Source of the DNA: Tolypocladium sp. Sup5 PDA-1
Lineage: Eukaryota; Ascomycota; Sordariomycetes; Hypocreales; Ophiocordycipitaceae
Direction of reading: 5' to 3'
NCBI GenBank assembly: GCA_000750105.3
Contig: JPHH03000024.1
Span: 401,256 to 465,255 of the forward strand
DNA length: 64,000 nucleotides
The notes under the pieces are model-generated. The model saw only the letters and a list, made by a program, of their open reading frames with translations. It was not told where the DNA came from and made no database searches. Position 1 is the first letter of the stretch; every line of letters begins with the position of its first letter. A program made the translations under genes and the position numbers. Of this stretch, positions 42,822 to 53,412 are shown piece by piece.

Positions 42822-42840
42822 GGTGGCTGAGTCAGCCACC
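42822..42840. promoter_or_regulatory. 19-bp perfect palindrome with bZIP core
   Basis: GGTGGCTGAGTCAGCCACC is symmetric about its central G and contains TGAGTCA, the AP-1/Gcn4-type site. It lies about 110 bp upstream of the start of the 467-residue minus-strand gene. Confidence 0.5.
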
Positions 42841-43139
42841 ATGAGCGGATGCCGGTAGGACGGATAAAATGCGCTCCGACACCCGCGTGGCTCGGTTGCC
42901 ATGACGCGAACGTGCGAGGGTGGTCACAACAGAGGGAACAGAGGGAATCAAAACAGAGGGACGGCCCGTGACCTTCCACTTCAACAAACCACCATCAGAT
43001 ACGCGGCTACGCTGGGAGCAGGCCCGACGAAGCATTACCCGGACCATGGAGTACCGCCGCCGGTCTTCCTCCGCCACCGCCAGAATTCACAGATCCCGCA
43101 AGGAGTACATTACCCATAAGGTTTGTTCTTGACCCAACC

Positions 43140-43718
43140 TTGATTCGCCATCCAGCCCTGACGCTACAGGTCCAGTTCAAGCCCAACGAGCAAGCCTTAT
43201 TCGACAAAGAAATCAAGGTTCTTTCCATCGTCTTGCGCTTGCCTTCTCTCAATCGCAAAGCGCCTCGAGTCGTTGGCGGAGATCCTAAGTCGCGCACTCT
43301 AGTCCTCGAATACCCCCGACTGCGATGGTTGCCACTTCATCGACGGGCCCAAAAGTGCAGTCTCGATATCAACACTCTCGGCCGTCTTAAGAGCATGCTC
43401 TGCGGGTCCGTCAACGAGCTGTACTGCCATAATGTGGCCTACCCAGTGCAAGAAGAGACCATCTTTCTTGTCAAACGATCATCCGGCTGGGACTTCTTTC
43501 TTGGCGGCTGGCAGAACTGCACCCTGCGAAACCAAGCAGGAGTGACAGAGTGGAATAAGCAAAAGGAGGCGCAGCTTGAAGAGATAAACCGGCTATTCAA
43601 GCAACTAGAAGAGCAATCACATGCAACGGGTGGCAGCGAACACGGTGGCGGGGACGATGTTGTCGAGCAGGTTACCGCTGCGGGGCATTCATACGCAGCT
43701 GAGGCAGGCTTGAGCTGA
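43140..43718 (+). pseudogene. Degenerate kinase-like fragment
   Basis: The frame (192 residues from a TTG, with no early ATG) resembles the middle of divergent fungal protein-kinase-like proteins. SRTLVLEYPRLRWLPLH recalls the hinge region. LKSMLCGSVNELYCHNVAYP would be the helix before the catalytic loop, and KRSSGWDFFLGGWQNC stands where the DFG region would be. The HRD and DFG residues are not present. A coiled-coil-like segment (EAQLEEINRLFKQLEEQ) follows. An upstream exon may exist around 42920-43132, but I could not join it in frame. Confidence 0.4.
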
Positions 43719-44274
43719 CGCCGGTTGGTGCGCTCAGCTTGCATCGTTGGCACAAGAGCGGAAATGCTCAAGGCTGCCAACTACATAGCCGGCATCGATG
43801 GTCGACAGTCCGGTGGGAATGATGATGCGCCGCGAGCCATGGCGACGTTTCTGCAAGGCTTAGGTTTGGAGGGCTATGAGAGCTGGACTTGCCTGCTGGA
43901 GACTGTGAGGGACAGCCTATGGACTTGGCACCTCATGCTGGGCAACTGCTTCGTTTTGTTGGACGGCGGCGAATGGGTTGGACATTCCCGTGCCGTCCCC
44001 GATCTGGAATAAATCCCCGATCCAGAATAGCCCCCGGCGGCATTGGTCAAGGTAGGATGAGAGTATCCGCGCGTTTGCAGGGTCACTAACGTGGGCGCTA
44101 CAGTCTATGGAGATCGAACTCTCCCAAAAGCCGGGGCGAGCGAATGCGAGAAAGCGGAGTCGATCTCCTTGCTCGGCCCGGCCTGGGAGCTGCCGTTGGA
44201 CTGACCCCTGGCAACCGATGAGGGAGCAGTGCAGCTGTACCTGACACAGTAAAATAACACTGCTCGCTGGCTCT
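43719..44274. other. Intergenic, no supportable gene
   Basis: Short frames only. TAGGGGTGGGC at 44275 resembles hAT terminal sequence and may mark one end of the neighbouring element. Confidence 0.35.
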
Positions 44275-46240
44275 AGGGGTGGGCTGCACGGCGTGCGGTA
44301 GAACTAGTGAAGTTGAATGGAGGGTGGCGAGTGCGCGTTTCGTGCCTAGGCCCGTATTTTGAACGTCGACCAGGCGGCCCCGACTCCGTTTGGCATAGTT
44401 GATGCGGGGGACATGTTGAAGCGATGCTTAAGATGCATCCCTGTTGCACAAGGGTCCGACAAGCTTGATTAAGAGGAAGGGAGGCAAAAACAAATACGAG
44501 GGTGATCGCCGCTGACTTTTGTCGTTTGCTTTGCCGCCCTGGAGAGTCAGGACTAGTCAATAACCGACTAAACGCCAGTCGGCGTTCAATATAGTCCAAG
44601 GCACTAGTAGTCCCCGCTGCTGAAGCGGCGTCAGCATCTACCTCATGAGCCTTGTTCTTGTACTTCTCTTCCCAGATGGTCTTGAAGCTTCTCTTGTACG
44701 TCTTCTTCCATTCCGAGTCTGACGCAGCTGGTTCCAAATCTGCTCTAGAGCTCGCCATTTCTTGCAGGGGTGGAATATAACTGCTGCTACGTAGGCGGTA
44801 GAGGTCAGCTTGCCATAATAGTCGTTCAGCTTCTTCCATCCAAGCTTGACGTAAATCTTCAAAAGCCTCCGGGTCTTCGCATCCATATCGTCGAATAGGT
44901 GAACCTCTTTCATTGTCTGGTCGTCATTCTCTTTGATTATCACTCCCTGAACGGCCAGCTCGAGGTGGTCAAGAAGCATCTCCACCACCTGGAAGTACTC
45001 ATCGAACCCTCCTGAAGTGGAGCGTTTACCAGCAATGCCCTCGCCCTTCAGTTGCTTTGAGGCGATCTTGAATGGCTGAAGGATCTTCTGAACTGCAGCA
45101 ACAACTTTCCATTTCTCAAAGGAAAGCTTTTCTTTCAATATTGCCGGCCTGTCTTGTTCTTTGCCACCTTGGCTAACCCATCGTTCCTCGATGAGGGAAA
45201 GCATCCTGTTTAAAGCCGAGCGTTTGAGCAGAGCGCGCGAGGCCATTGCCTCATCGGATTGCCAACGAGTACAGACGTTTTGAACCCACGTAAGAACAGG
45301 TTCAGTAGGGGCGGTTTGCCGTTGAGCTTCATGAAAGTCCTCGAGAAGTTGACTGCTCGTTCGAGCGATGCCAATGTTGTGTAGCTTGCGAAATGGCCCA
45401 AACTTGCGGTACTTGTCCACTTTCTTGGCGTTGATGACCTCGGGGACTGGGAACCGATCCTGGCTCTCTTCCGGCGCTATCTCGACGTCGAAGAATTCAT
45501 CCATGCTCGGCTCACTGAAGTCGTCGTCCGTCGCCAGCTCGTTGATGGCGTCGGACAGCTGTCGCTGCTCGTCTTCTTCAGTCATAAAGTCCTTATCGCC
45601 CCAGTGGGCAAGCAGCTCGTCGAAATTGTCACTCTTGCTCCCGTACATCATGGCCCGGACCGCCAAGTTCAGAAAATGAGGGGCGCAGCGAATGCGACGC
45701 GTCGAAATTGAACTCTGCGGCGAGTGCTTCCGTAGCCGTATCATTATTCGTAGCGTTATCAAGCGTATAGTACCCGATTCTGAAGCCGAATAACAGTTAA
45801 CATACTCAGTTTGCTGACCCACGGAATTGTTGCCATGGTTCTGTACCTGTCTTGAAGACCAAAAGCGCATATCGTATCTGCAACTTCATCTGCAAGCGCT
45901 GCTCCAGTATGGCGCTTCCTGAGAGCTGACAAAGCCAAAAGGACTCTCCATTGTTTCCAATCTTGGTCGATGAAGTGGGCATTGATACTGTCGGGAAGTC
46001 GAGCCGTCGAAAGTAAAATGAACCACACTTCTCGCTCTTTGAAGCAGCTCGTAAAGCGGACCAAGAGCGCGATTGTACTCGTTTATTGGCAGATTCACAA
46101 GCGTTTTGCCGGTTGGTATCTGCCTTTCCTGAAGAGACGGGTTGCTATAGAGAAGGAGTCGTCTGAAGCGCTCAGAGTTTACGACATTGAACGGCAGGTT
46201 ATGGTATGTGTCAAAATTGAACAGGAGGATGCCATGCATG
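44275..46240 (-). pseudogene. hAT-family transposase pseudogene
   Basis: The minus strand encodes a recognisable hAT (hobo/Ac/Tam3) transposase spread over several frames. It begins at an ATG at 46239 ([19 protein letters not shown]), then VVHFTFDG and [19 protein letters not shown] plausible intron, roughly 45790-45860, follows FGLQDR, after which [16 protein letters not shown] appears. After another frame change come [16 protein letters not shown], the acidic EEDEQRQ region, [17 protein letters not shown] and [20 protein letters not shown]. There are at least two frameshifts. The C-terminal dimerisation block with its conserved ER.FS is missing. It is an inactive, 3'-truncated element. A possible terminal inverted-repeat start lies at 44275. 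Confidence 0.8.
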
Positions 46241-46664
46241 AGGGTTATCGAAAGTCAACTAGCCTTGACCACTGCCCAAGTCAAGGGGACGAAGGCTACC
46301 AAGCTACTACGTTATGTATCGTCCTGCCCTCTTACGTTCAAAGAGGATTCCGGGCCCACCGATACCCTGCCGTGATTGGGCCACGTATACTATCAACCAA
46401 TCACCAACGACGACACGGCCACCCCCTGTTCCTCTTTGACTCGAAAGAGGCCACGCATTCTGTAGTCCCACCGCGCCCACCGCGCCCCCCGCCCCCAGAG
46501 CGGCGGCCCGGCCCGCCCTCCCTTTTCGGACGGGACAGACAGACGGCCGTTAGATAGGTAGAAAAAAAGTAAACGACGACCTACGACAAGAAGAAGAAGA
46601 AGAGGAAGACGAACTAAGAGCACCCACCTACCGCCCGCCGTATGTACTATACGCACCGTGTGCA
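46241..46664. other. Intergenic with GA-rich microsatellite
   Basis: A run of AAG triplets lies at about 46587-46610, beside C-rich segments at 46470-46520. No gene is supported. Confidence 0.4.
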
Positions 46665-47179
46665 TTGGCTTGTGCGGATGAAGTAAACCTGTCTACTGTG
46701 CCTATGCCTACGCCTACTTCACTCCCTACGACTATGCCTCCTCCCCCTTTTACGTCCCCTCGGCTAGACTTAGCGCCATCGCCATCGCCGCTGCCACCTA
46801 GGCCTAGGGGCGCCTACCTAACAACGCCGCCCCCGACAAGCCCGCCGCGGCCGCGTGACGACAGTGACGACCGTACGAACGCCCGATCGAGATCGAACAG
46901 CAAACGCCTACACATAGGCAACGACGATACGAAGGCATCCTACTGGCGCAGGAGGCTGCCGAGGACTGTCGCCTACGGGCGGGAGCTCTCGCTCCGACCA
47001 TTATCCCGCGCGGCTAAAATAGCCATATACCCGGGCCGTCCCGTGACCGTGGCTGTGGTCGCAACAAGCCACCTATTAGACGAAACATACCCCACCTATA
47101 TCTACGTGGCTCGAGGCCGTTCTCCATCCTATATTCTCCGATTCCGTCCTTCACACTCCGCACCATTGATAAAGATGCA
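46665..47179 (+). pseudogene. Pro/Ser-rich open frame of uncertain status
   Basis: The frame begins with TTG rather than ATG and is rich in Pro, Thr and Ser. It then becomes basic (NARSRSNSKRLHIG) before AAKIAIYPGRPVTVAVVATS. It overlaps the start of the next ORF. It may be an eroded gene, but nothing identifies it. Confidence 0.2.
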
Positions 47180-47752
47180 ATGGCTTCTCTATACGAGGAC
47201 CCCTCTTCAACTAGCCCGACATTCCCCCTCCCAATCCAGCCGGCACGAATTAAATACATGATCGCGGAGCCTCTTCTAAGGCTCCATCAACATGGCCTAC
47301 CCTCGTGGTATGCACAGATGGAAGAGTGCATCGGCAAACTTGTCGATGTGGGCGCCCAAGTTTGCCAATTCCCGAACGCCTATGAAGCCAGACATAAAAT
47401 TTATGCCGTCTCTGAAGCTGTCCGCCCTTTTGACGCTATAAATCTCATCACTCGCACGCACCTTGTTCGTGGACCACGAGACGATGTCACTCGCCGCTGT
47501 GATGTTGCGGGTCTAAGCCTTGCGCTAGAGCTGATTGACTCATGGCTCAGGTCGTGCGAGGAATACCTGCGAAGAAACAACAACAGGCGCATCGAGGACA
47601 ACGTCGCGATATTTGATGACGCGAATAGAGAGCTCAGGGCCATTGCCAAGCCGCATCTCAATAGCAACTGTCGGCACTACGACAATCTTCTCGAGCTGTT
47701 CGACAATCTCGGACTAACTAAACTTAGTGGTTCGGAGGATCACAAGGCATAG
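47180..47752 (+). CDS. Uncharacterised helical protein, 190 residues
   Basis: This ATG-initiated single-exon frame has composition typical of a real soluble helical protein (LLRLHQHGLPSWYAQMEECI, SLALELIDSWLRSCEEYLRR, HYDNLLELFDNLGL). No signal peptide, membrane segment or domain is recognised. It borders the gene-free repeat block on its right. Confidence 0.5.
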   Translation: MASLYEDPSSTSPTFPLPIQPARIKYMIAEPLLRLHQHGLPSWYAQMEECIGKLVDVGAQVCQFPNAYEARHKIYAVSEAVRPFDAINLITRTHLVRGPRDDVTRRCDVAGLSLALELIDSWLRSCEEYLRRNNNRRIEDNVAIFDDANRELRAIAKPHLNSNCRHYDNLLELFDNLGLTKLSGSEDHKA

Positions 47753-48654
47753 GATCTTTTGACGCACTGAATCTTTTGGGTCAAATTAAATGCTATTTAT
47801 TTCGAGTAAACCTGTCTCGTGATGTCCGCAGACATAAAACGGGGAATAGTGATGAAAGGGAACTGAATCTGTGGTAAAGGAAATAATATTGTTAAACTAC
47901 TCCCTCTACCGTTTTGGAGGCGCGAAAGGATTACATTTACAGCTTCATTCATAAGTGGCATAGTCGTGCCTGATGTCGTGTGCTTAGCACCCGATGGCTC
48001 ATGAGCACTGGTCGCTTCTTCTGGAAGAAATCCCCCACCCACCAAATCCAGCGTATTCAATTCAGCTTCACTATACGTTTCACTATTTATATCGTTCGGC
48101 TTCTCCCAGTTTCGTAGATATCACTACCTTCTCCGTAGTGGCGGCGTGCAAGTCTGACTGGTTAGTATAATTCACGCATGCCGGAACTACGACGCACCTT
48201 GCACTGTGTTAGGTATACGGTGATATGCAGCAAGCGATCGATCGAGGAATGGGGTCATTTAGTAGTGTCTTGTCTTTTTTACGTTCTAACATCTGCACGA
48301 GGGCAGCCCGTTGAGATTCGTTCATATTGTTAACGTTATGCTGTCCAAGAACGAGACTAGAGATAAGAACACTATGAGGGCCATATTTGATGAGGACGTC
48401 ATGGAAAAAGACTCTATACTTCCTTTGTCTCTAGAATGTTTGCAAGTCTTTTAGTATAGCGACTGTATCTGCGATCCGTATTATGTTAACGCTGCGTAAG
48501 GACCGATAAACACTTAGATCGTTCGTAGCGTGAGCTATCTTACGCTATGCCTCATTGCTCCGTAAAGATACGCGTAGAGCCCGTTGACGTCTTCGCGCAA
48601 TCGTACGCATAGTAGAAAGAGCGAAGATAACGATTGTTTAGGTAAAGAGGAGCA

Positions 48655-48790
48655 AGCGTTATAGAAGACGTGGAAGTAAGTCGGAAGGGCGATGTGGACG
48701 TAAGTCGGAAGAGAGATGTGGAAGCAAGTCGGGACTGACATCGGGAGGGAGATATAGAAGTAAGTCGGGGAGGCAAATGTAAAGGTAAGT
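48655..48790. repeat. Minisatellite, about 24-bp imperfect unit
   Basis: The unit (G/A)(T/A)(G/A)GAAGTAAGTCGG followed by a purine-rich AGGGAGAT-like tail recurs about five times with substitutions and one longer spacer. Confidence 0.6.
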
Positions 48791-49123
48791 ACTTATCTTA
48801 CCGCGCCACCCTGGTTTACTAATAGAGCTCGTGTGACGCTGTTAGCGGCTAACATGACTATGAAGCCGTGAATGATGTTGTACGCATTGTTGCTCTTAAT
48901 ATAGTATTCTTCTAAGCCTGTTAGAAACGTAAAGTCTCTTAGGATTTTCTACAAGATTTTAGGAATTCCTAAAAGAAAATTGGGATTTCCTAAACTTTTT
49001 TTAGAAAACCTTACCGAGTGTCTTAAGGCGAACATTTTTTTAAAGAGGTCGCAATATTATACTAATTACTATATTACAAGCTCTCCCGCCGGCAAAAAAG
49101 GCATGCCTGCGTACTTGCTAGCG

Positions 49124-49400
49124 CGCAGGCAGGCAGGCAAGCAAGTAGGTAGGCAAGCAAGCAGGTAGGCAAGCAGGCAAGCAGGTAGGTAAGCAGGCAA
49201 GCAAGTAGGTAGGCAAGCAAGTAATTAAGCAAGCAGGGAAGTAGGTAGGCAAGCAAGCAAGTAGGTAGGCAAGCAAGCAGGTAGGCAAGCAGGCAAGCAG
49301 GCAGGTAAGCAGGCAAGCAAGTAGGTAGGCAAGCAAGTAATTAAGCAAGCAAGCAAGCAGGTAGGCAAGCAAGCAGGTAGGCAAGCAAGCAGGCAAGGCA
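49124..49400. repeat. Tetranucleotide microsatellite (GCAA/GCAG/GTAG)
   Basis: About 275 bp consist almost entirely of GCAG, GCAA, GTAG and occasional GTAA tetramers, broken only by a few irregular bases. The long minus-strand Leu/Pro/Cys frames over it are products of the repeat. Confidence 0.9.
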
Positions 49401-50754
49401 TAGGATAAAAAATAACGGCGTAAATTAAACGACCAGCCTACTAGCTTACGAGTCTACGTCTTATGGTCTACGAAATCAAGCACGCTTACGATAAAATAGA
49501 AAGTTAACCCGTTATTTTCTTATAAGAAGGAAGGGATACATCACGTAGGAAGGAACGCGCTAGCGCGCCGTCACAGGCCTAACAGCGTCACGGCTAGCCC
49601 CGTCATAGGGCCATAAAACAGTCGCACGAGCTATGTTATAAAACTAGGATAGCGCGGTAAGGTAGGGAGAAAGCAAGTTGGGTGATAACGAGAGAGATAA
49701 AGCGGAATAAATAGGGAGGTTATTAGCATTTAAGGCACTGTTCACGTGGTACGGCAATGTTTGACTTCAGTCAAACACTCATAAGCCTTTGTGACCAGTC
49801 TCTCCTCACAACAATGGACCAGGCAAACAAGGTCTTTAGCCTTAGCCCTCTAACATATAAGAACCAGCATCACCTCGGCGTATCTTTTAGTCAAGAGAGC
49901 TCAACGCAGAAACACTTTAATTTAGGAAGACTATTACTAACTCTTACCGCTTTTCAACATGCCTGAGCAAGCAAATATCGGCAAGCCTCGAGACTGGTAC
50001 TGTTGCGCTTGTAAGTTCATTGCTAAAGAAGGCGTCTGCTTAATCTAAACCGTCTATAGGCAAACAGAGGGGAACTTATACACTGAATGCTGGCGGAACA
50101 GCTCAATGCACGCAGTGCCAACACATGATATGCGGTGATTGCGATTAGTTAAGGGAAGAAAGAGCAGCTAGCAGAGCGGCTAGAATTGTCCTACCATTAT
50201 TAAACAAAGCAGAATGGTACACGGATCAAATCACTCCGCTCAGTCTTTACTTTGGCTTGAGCTTTGAATTATGAGAACCCGCGTTAGTTTAACTAGTCGT
50301 TACCGCATTAGTTCATATCAATCGTTACTATATTACTAGGACAGAAAGCAACAAAAGATTTCTATGCCTATCGGTACCTCTGGCCCCGTTCTGTTATAAT
50401 GGCTATAATTAGTTCGGGTGCAAACGCCTTATAGTAACTTATTTTCTGACAACCCCCAACGCACCTTCCACCGTACCACTTATAGCGGGCCGCTTATGAT
50501 AAGTGTCTTCTTATAGGGTATTGGCCACGGAAAAACTGCTTACCCCTTATTCCCATGCTTTAATAGAGGGTATGTAGTTTCTGCGCTCTAACCCCGGAGT
50601 ATATCGAGGAACTAGCGTAACCTGTGTTTTCATCCCAGCTACTAAGGCTTAGATAGGACTATAAATATATATGCCCCGACTACTTAGGTAAGCAAAGCGA
50701 GGTTACTATTTTGTTGAGGGGGAACGAACATACTAAAGGCCGAGTGCAACGATC

Positions 50755-50995
50755 GTCGTGTAAGTCGTAGAGTCGGTCCCTGCCCAAGAAGTTAGCTATT
50801 AGTCTGTGACACGAGTCGTCGTGTAAGTCAGAGCGCTGCTTGACGCGTAAGACAAGACGGGTATCCCGTGTAATCGGAGCGACCGTTGCCGTGTAAGTCA
50901 GAGCGACTATCTCCGTGTAAGTCAGAACATTAGCATAGCGGCGTATAGTCTATAAATCAACGCCTATGTAAACAGGTCTTCGTGTCGTATAAGTC
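50755..50995. repeat. Dispersed short repeat CGTGTAAGTCAGAG
   Basis: Variants of CGTGTAAGTCAGAGCG recur about six times (near 50757, 50818, 50868, 50891, 50915 and 50980) at irregular spacings of 24-65 bp, with diverged DNA between. Confidence 0.6.
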
Positions 50996-51259
50996 AAAGG
51001 TAAAAGAGGCAAGGAGAGGCAACCGCGACTATCTTAAAAAATGTGGGAGGAGTTCGCTAGGATTTTTTATTCTTAGAATCTCGAAAGCTTATAAACGTTA
51101 CGACTTGCGTCGATGCGTGCATAAGGGACTATCTATTTATAGGGACACAGACGTCTCTCTTATACCTATAGACTCGCTAGGCGTCCTAATATTCCTCTCC
51201 TTTTTTTATATTTTCCGTTTTTCTAGTTAGGGGTCTGCACTAATACCCTAATAAACTCC

Positions 51260-52755
51260 TCCCTACGCGGGCGCCGACTGCCCTTAGGCGGTTATAAACG
51301 CGAAAGAAAGAAAAGGCAGACCCTAGTAGACGACCTAGCTACGATCCTCTTCACCGTCGCCAAGGCCGCCATCGCTCGGAACCAGGCTCGCTGGTCCCTC
51401 GACGGCCAGTCGATCGACTACCTCGGCACGAGGCTGCACTTGGAGCAGGTCTCGCAGCTGCTCGTGTCGGAGTTCGGCCAGGCGCACGCGCTGCTGTACG
51501 ACGAGCTTCTATTCGGGGCGAGGGATATCGCGCCGGTCGAGTCGTGGAGGCTGCACGACGACCTCGACCTCGAGGACTACGGCGGCTCGTGGCTGACGGA
51601 TGAGCGGAACGCCGAGATCCTGGACGGCACGCAGCACGCCCTGCTCCGGCAGATCGAGACCAGGGCCGGGCTACGACAAGTCTTTGTGCGGGACGTGCTA
51701 GATAACGGTAGCAGCGGCGGCGGCGGCGGCGGCGGCGGCGAGAAGAGGCTCTGCCCGAAGGCGATGGCTATCTACGAGTCACACGTGCAGGAGTTCCTCA
51801 AGCGCATGGTCACGCTCGTCCATATCTCGCCGTGTCCTCCTCTGCGGGCGCCCGAGCTGCTGTCGATCACGCACGCCAACACGGGTCGGCGCCGCAATAT
51901 CATGGTCTGGGAGAAGACGGTGATGCTGTACGTGCGGTACCACAAGAGCCAGGAGCAGACGGGCGCCAGCACGACAATATCCGCTTCCTGCCCCGGGCGG
52001 TAGGCGATCTGCTTCTGACGTACCTCGCGCTCGTGCAGCCGCTGCGCCAGACCTTCCTGCGCCAGGGAAAGCCCGGGGCCCTGCTGTCGCCGTACCTGTG
52101 GTCGAAGCTCGAAGGGGAGGTCTGGGGCGACAACACGGTCTCGTCTTGCCTCCGCAGGGCATGCGCGCGCGCTGAGGTGCCGCGGTTCCAGGTAGCGTGG
52201 TGGCGCCAAGCTGCCGCCTCCATCACGAAGGAGAAGTTCGGCGCCAAGGAACGGGCCAACTTCGACCTGGACGACATAGACGCGGCGGAGGAGGTCGTCG
52301 AGGACGAGGTGGAGCTCGCGTTTCTGGCCGAGGCGAGCAACCACAGCTTCCGCACCTTCAACCACGCCTACGCCGGCTCGACGACGCTCGGGATGAGCAC
52401 GCTGCTGCACCGTGCCTACCGGGCCTCGGAGAGCTGGCGGAACCTGTTTCAGGCCGACCAACGGCTCCAGGGTAAGCGGCCACGGGCGGCGGCCTCGTCC
52501 GACACGCCGGCGCAGCAAGAGCAAGAGCAGGCGCCGGGGATCGTCAGTGCTTGCAAGAAGACGCGGTCCCGCGTAAGGCCAACGCAGGGGGAGGGCGGGC
52601 TTGTCGCGGTGGCACGTAGGCTATATGACGACCCGGCGCTACAGCTACGCCGGCCCGGCCAGCGAAACGCCATGCTAGCCACGATGGGTCCGCGGCCGGC
52701 CGAGCAGGTCGTCGCCGTGCTCGCGACCGGGTCCGGTAAGACGCTGATCGTCATA
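51260..52755 (+). pseudogene. Truncated telomere-linked RecQ-type helicase (TLH-like) pseudogene
   Basis: GC-rich coding sequence stands out from the surrounding AT-rich block. It resembles the region before and at the start of the helicase domain in fungal telomere-associated RecQ-like helicases. Segments are ARWSLDGQSIDYLGTRLH, RAPELLSITHANTGRRRNIM, VMLYVRYHKSQEQTG, then in another frame FLPRAVGDLLLTYLALVQPL, FQVAWWRQAAASITKEKFG and RRPGQRNAML, which resembles a RecQ-type substrate-binding (Q) motif. The Walker A box ATGSGKT is near 52730. A one-base frameshift lies at about 51955. Similarity ends just after Walker A at about 52755, so DEAD-box and later motifs are absent. A GGC run gives a poly-Gly stretch at 51712-51742. 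Telomere linkage of this family suggests a subtelomeric origin. Confidence 0.7.
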
Positions 52756-53102
52756 GTTAGAGGGCGCGTGGTGAGATCAATGTTGGATTTCGGGGTCGGG
52801 TTGGGCCAGCGATTGGGACGATTTCTGGTGTCGTTGCTAACACAGGGTGCATACGAGAACGGGCAAAGTGGAAGCATGCGTTCGATGCACGGGTGACAAG
52901 ATGGGTCAAATAAAACACAACATAGCATTGAACTGAAGGCAAATGTTGTTGTCCATTTTATTATCACGTATGCTGCCGTTTAAGTGATGCGTAGGACGCT
53001 GCGATGTTAGGCGACACAGATCGCGGAGTCGTGGTCCATAAGAGTCTACACTAGGAACGGACCGAAGCGTTGCATTATCCTTGTCGAAGCAGCTTGGGGG
53101 CG
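52756..53102. other. Junction between helicase pseudogene and cassette copy C
   Basis: The sequence switches abruptly to unrelated DNA after the helicase fragment. No gene is supported. Confidence 0.4.
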
Positions 53103-53229
53103 TTACGGTATCCCTGTCAAAACAGACGGCAAGCAACGCAATTGGCTCTGAAAAGCCGGTCGGTATCCCTGTCGGCTTCAAAGCCTCTCTGAGTGGACAA
53201 CGAAAGCTCGGTCGGATCCCCTGTCAGCT
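53103..53229. promoter_or_regulatory. Short repeats upstream of cassette copy C
   Basis: CGGTATCCCTGTC occurs at 53106-53118 and 53161-53173, and a variant (CGGATCCCCTGTC) at about 53213-53225. The last two are enclosed by inverted GCCG/CGGC and AGCT/AGCT arms. They lie 190-310 bp upstream of the copy C start and could be a promoter or element-end signal. Confidence 0.4.
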
Positions 53230-53412
53230 CAGAGAATGGCTGATTGGCCAAATCTAATGACAGCCTCGGAATTAAATGAAGAAAGGGGGCGGAAAGAGGA
53301 GACATGGAGGACGAGAAGATCGTGGACAGGGTGATGGGCTGTCGCCAGCAGCACGGCGGGAGACAGACCGCTGCAGCAGAAGTACCGTTTGGGATTTACA
53401 CGTTTCCCTTCG

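Larger units (their letters stand above)
47753..51259. other. Gene-free, repeat-rich block
   Basis: About 3.5 kb contains no supportable coding sequence. It has many TA-rich stretches and several minisatellites and microsatellites. The composition fits repeat-induced point mutation or subtelomeric decay (inference). Confidence 0.5.

Noticed and set aside
42901..43132. First exon of the kinase-like gene at 43140
   Set aside because: An intron-like GTTTGT...CCAG segment separates them, but phases do not match and the 35-nt length is too short.
44275..46560. Complete hAT element with both terminal inverted repeats
   Set aside because: TAGGGGTGGGC at one end looks right, but no matching inverted copy or 8-bp target duplication was found on the other side.
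49074..49396. Leu/Pro/Cys-rich minus-strand open frames
   Set aside because: They are translations of the tetranucleotide microsatellite with no independent coding evidence.
48655..50995. Possible CRISPR-like array
   Set aside because: Spacers are irregular in length, repeats are imperfect and the host is a fungus. They are minisatellites.
51772..52524. 250-residue minus-strand open frame over the helicase fragment
   Set aside because: It is an Arg/Val-rich antisense shadow of a GC-rich coding region. The + strand carries recognisable helicase-family sequence.
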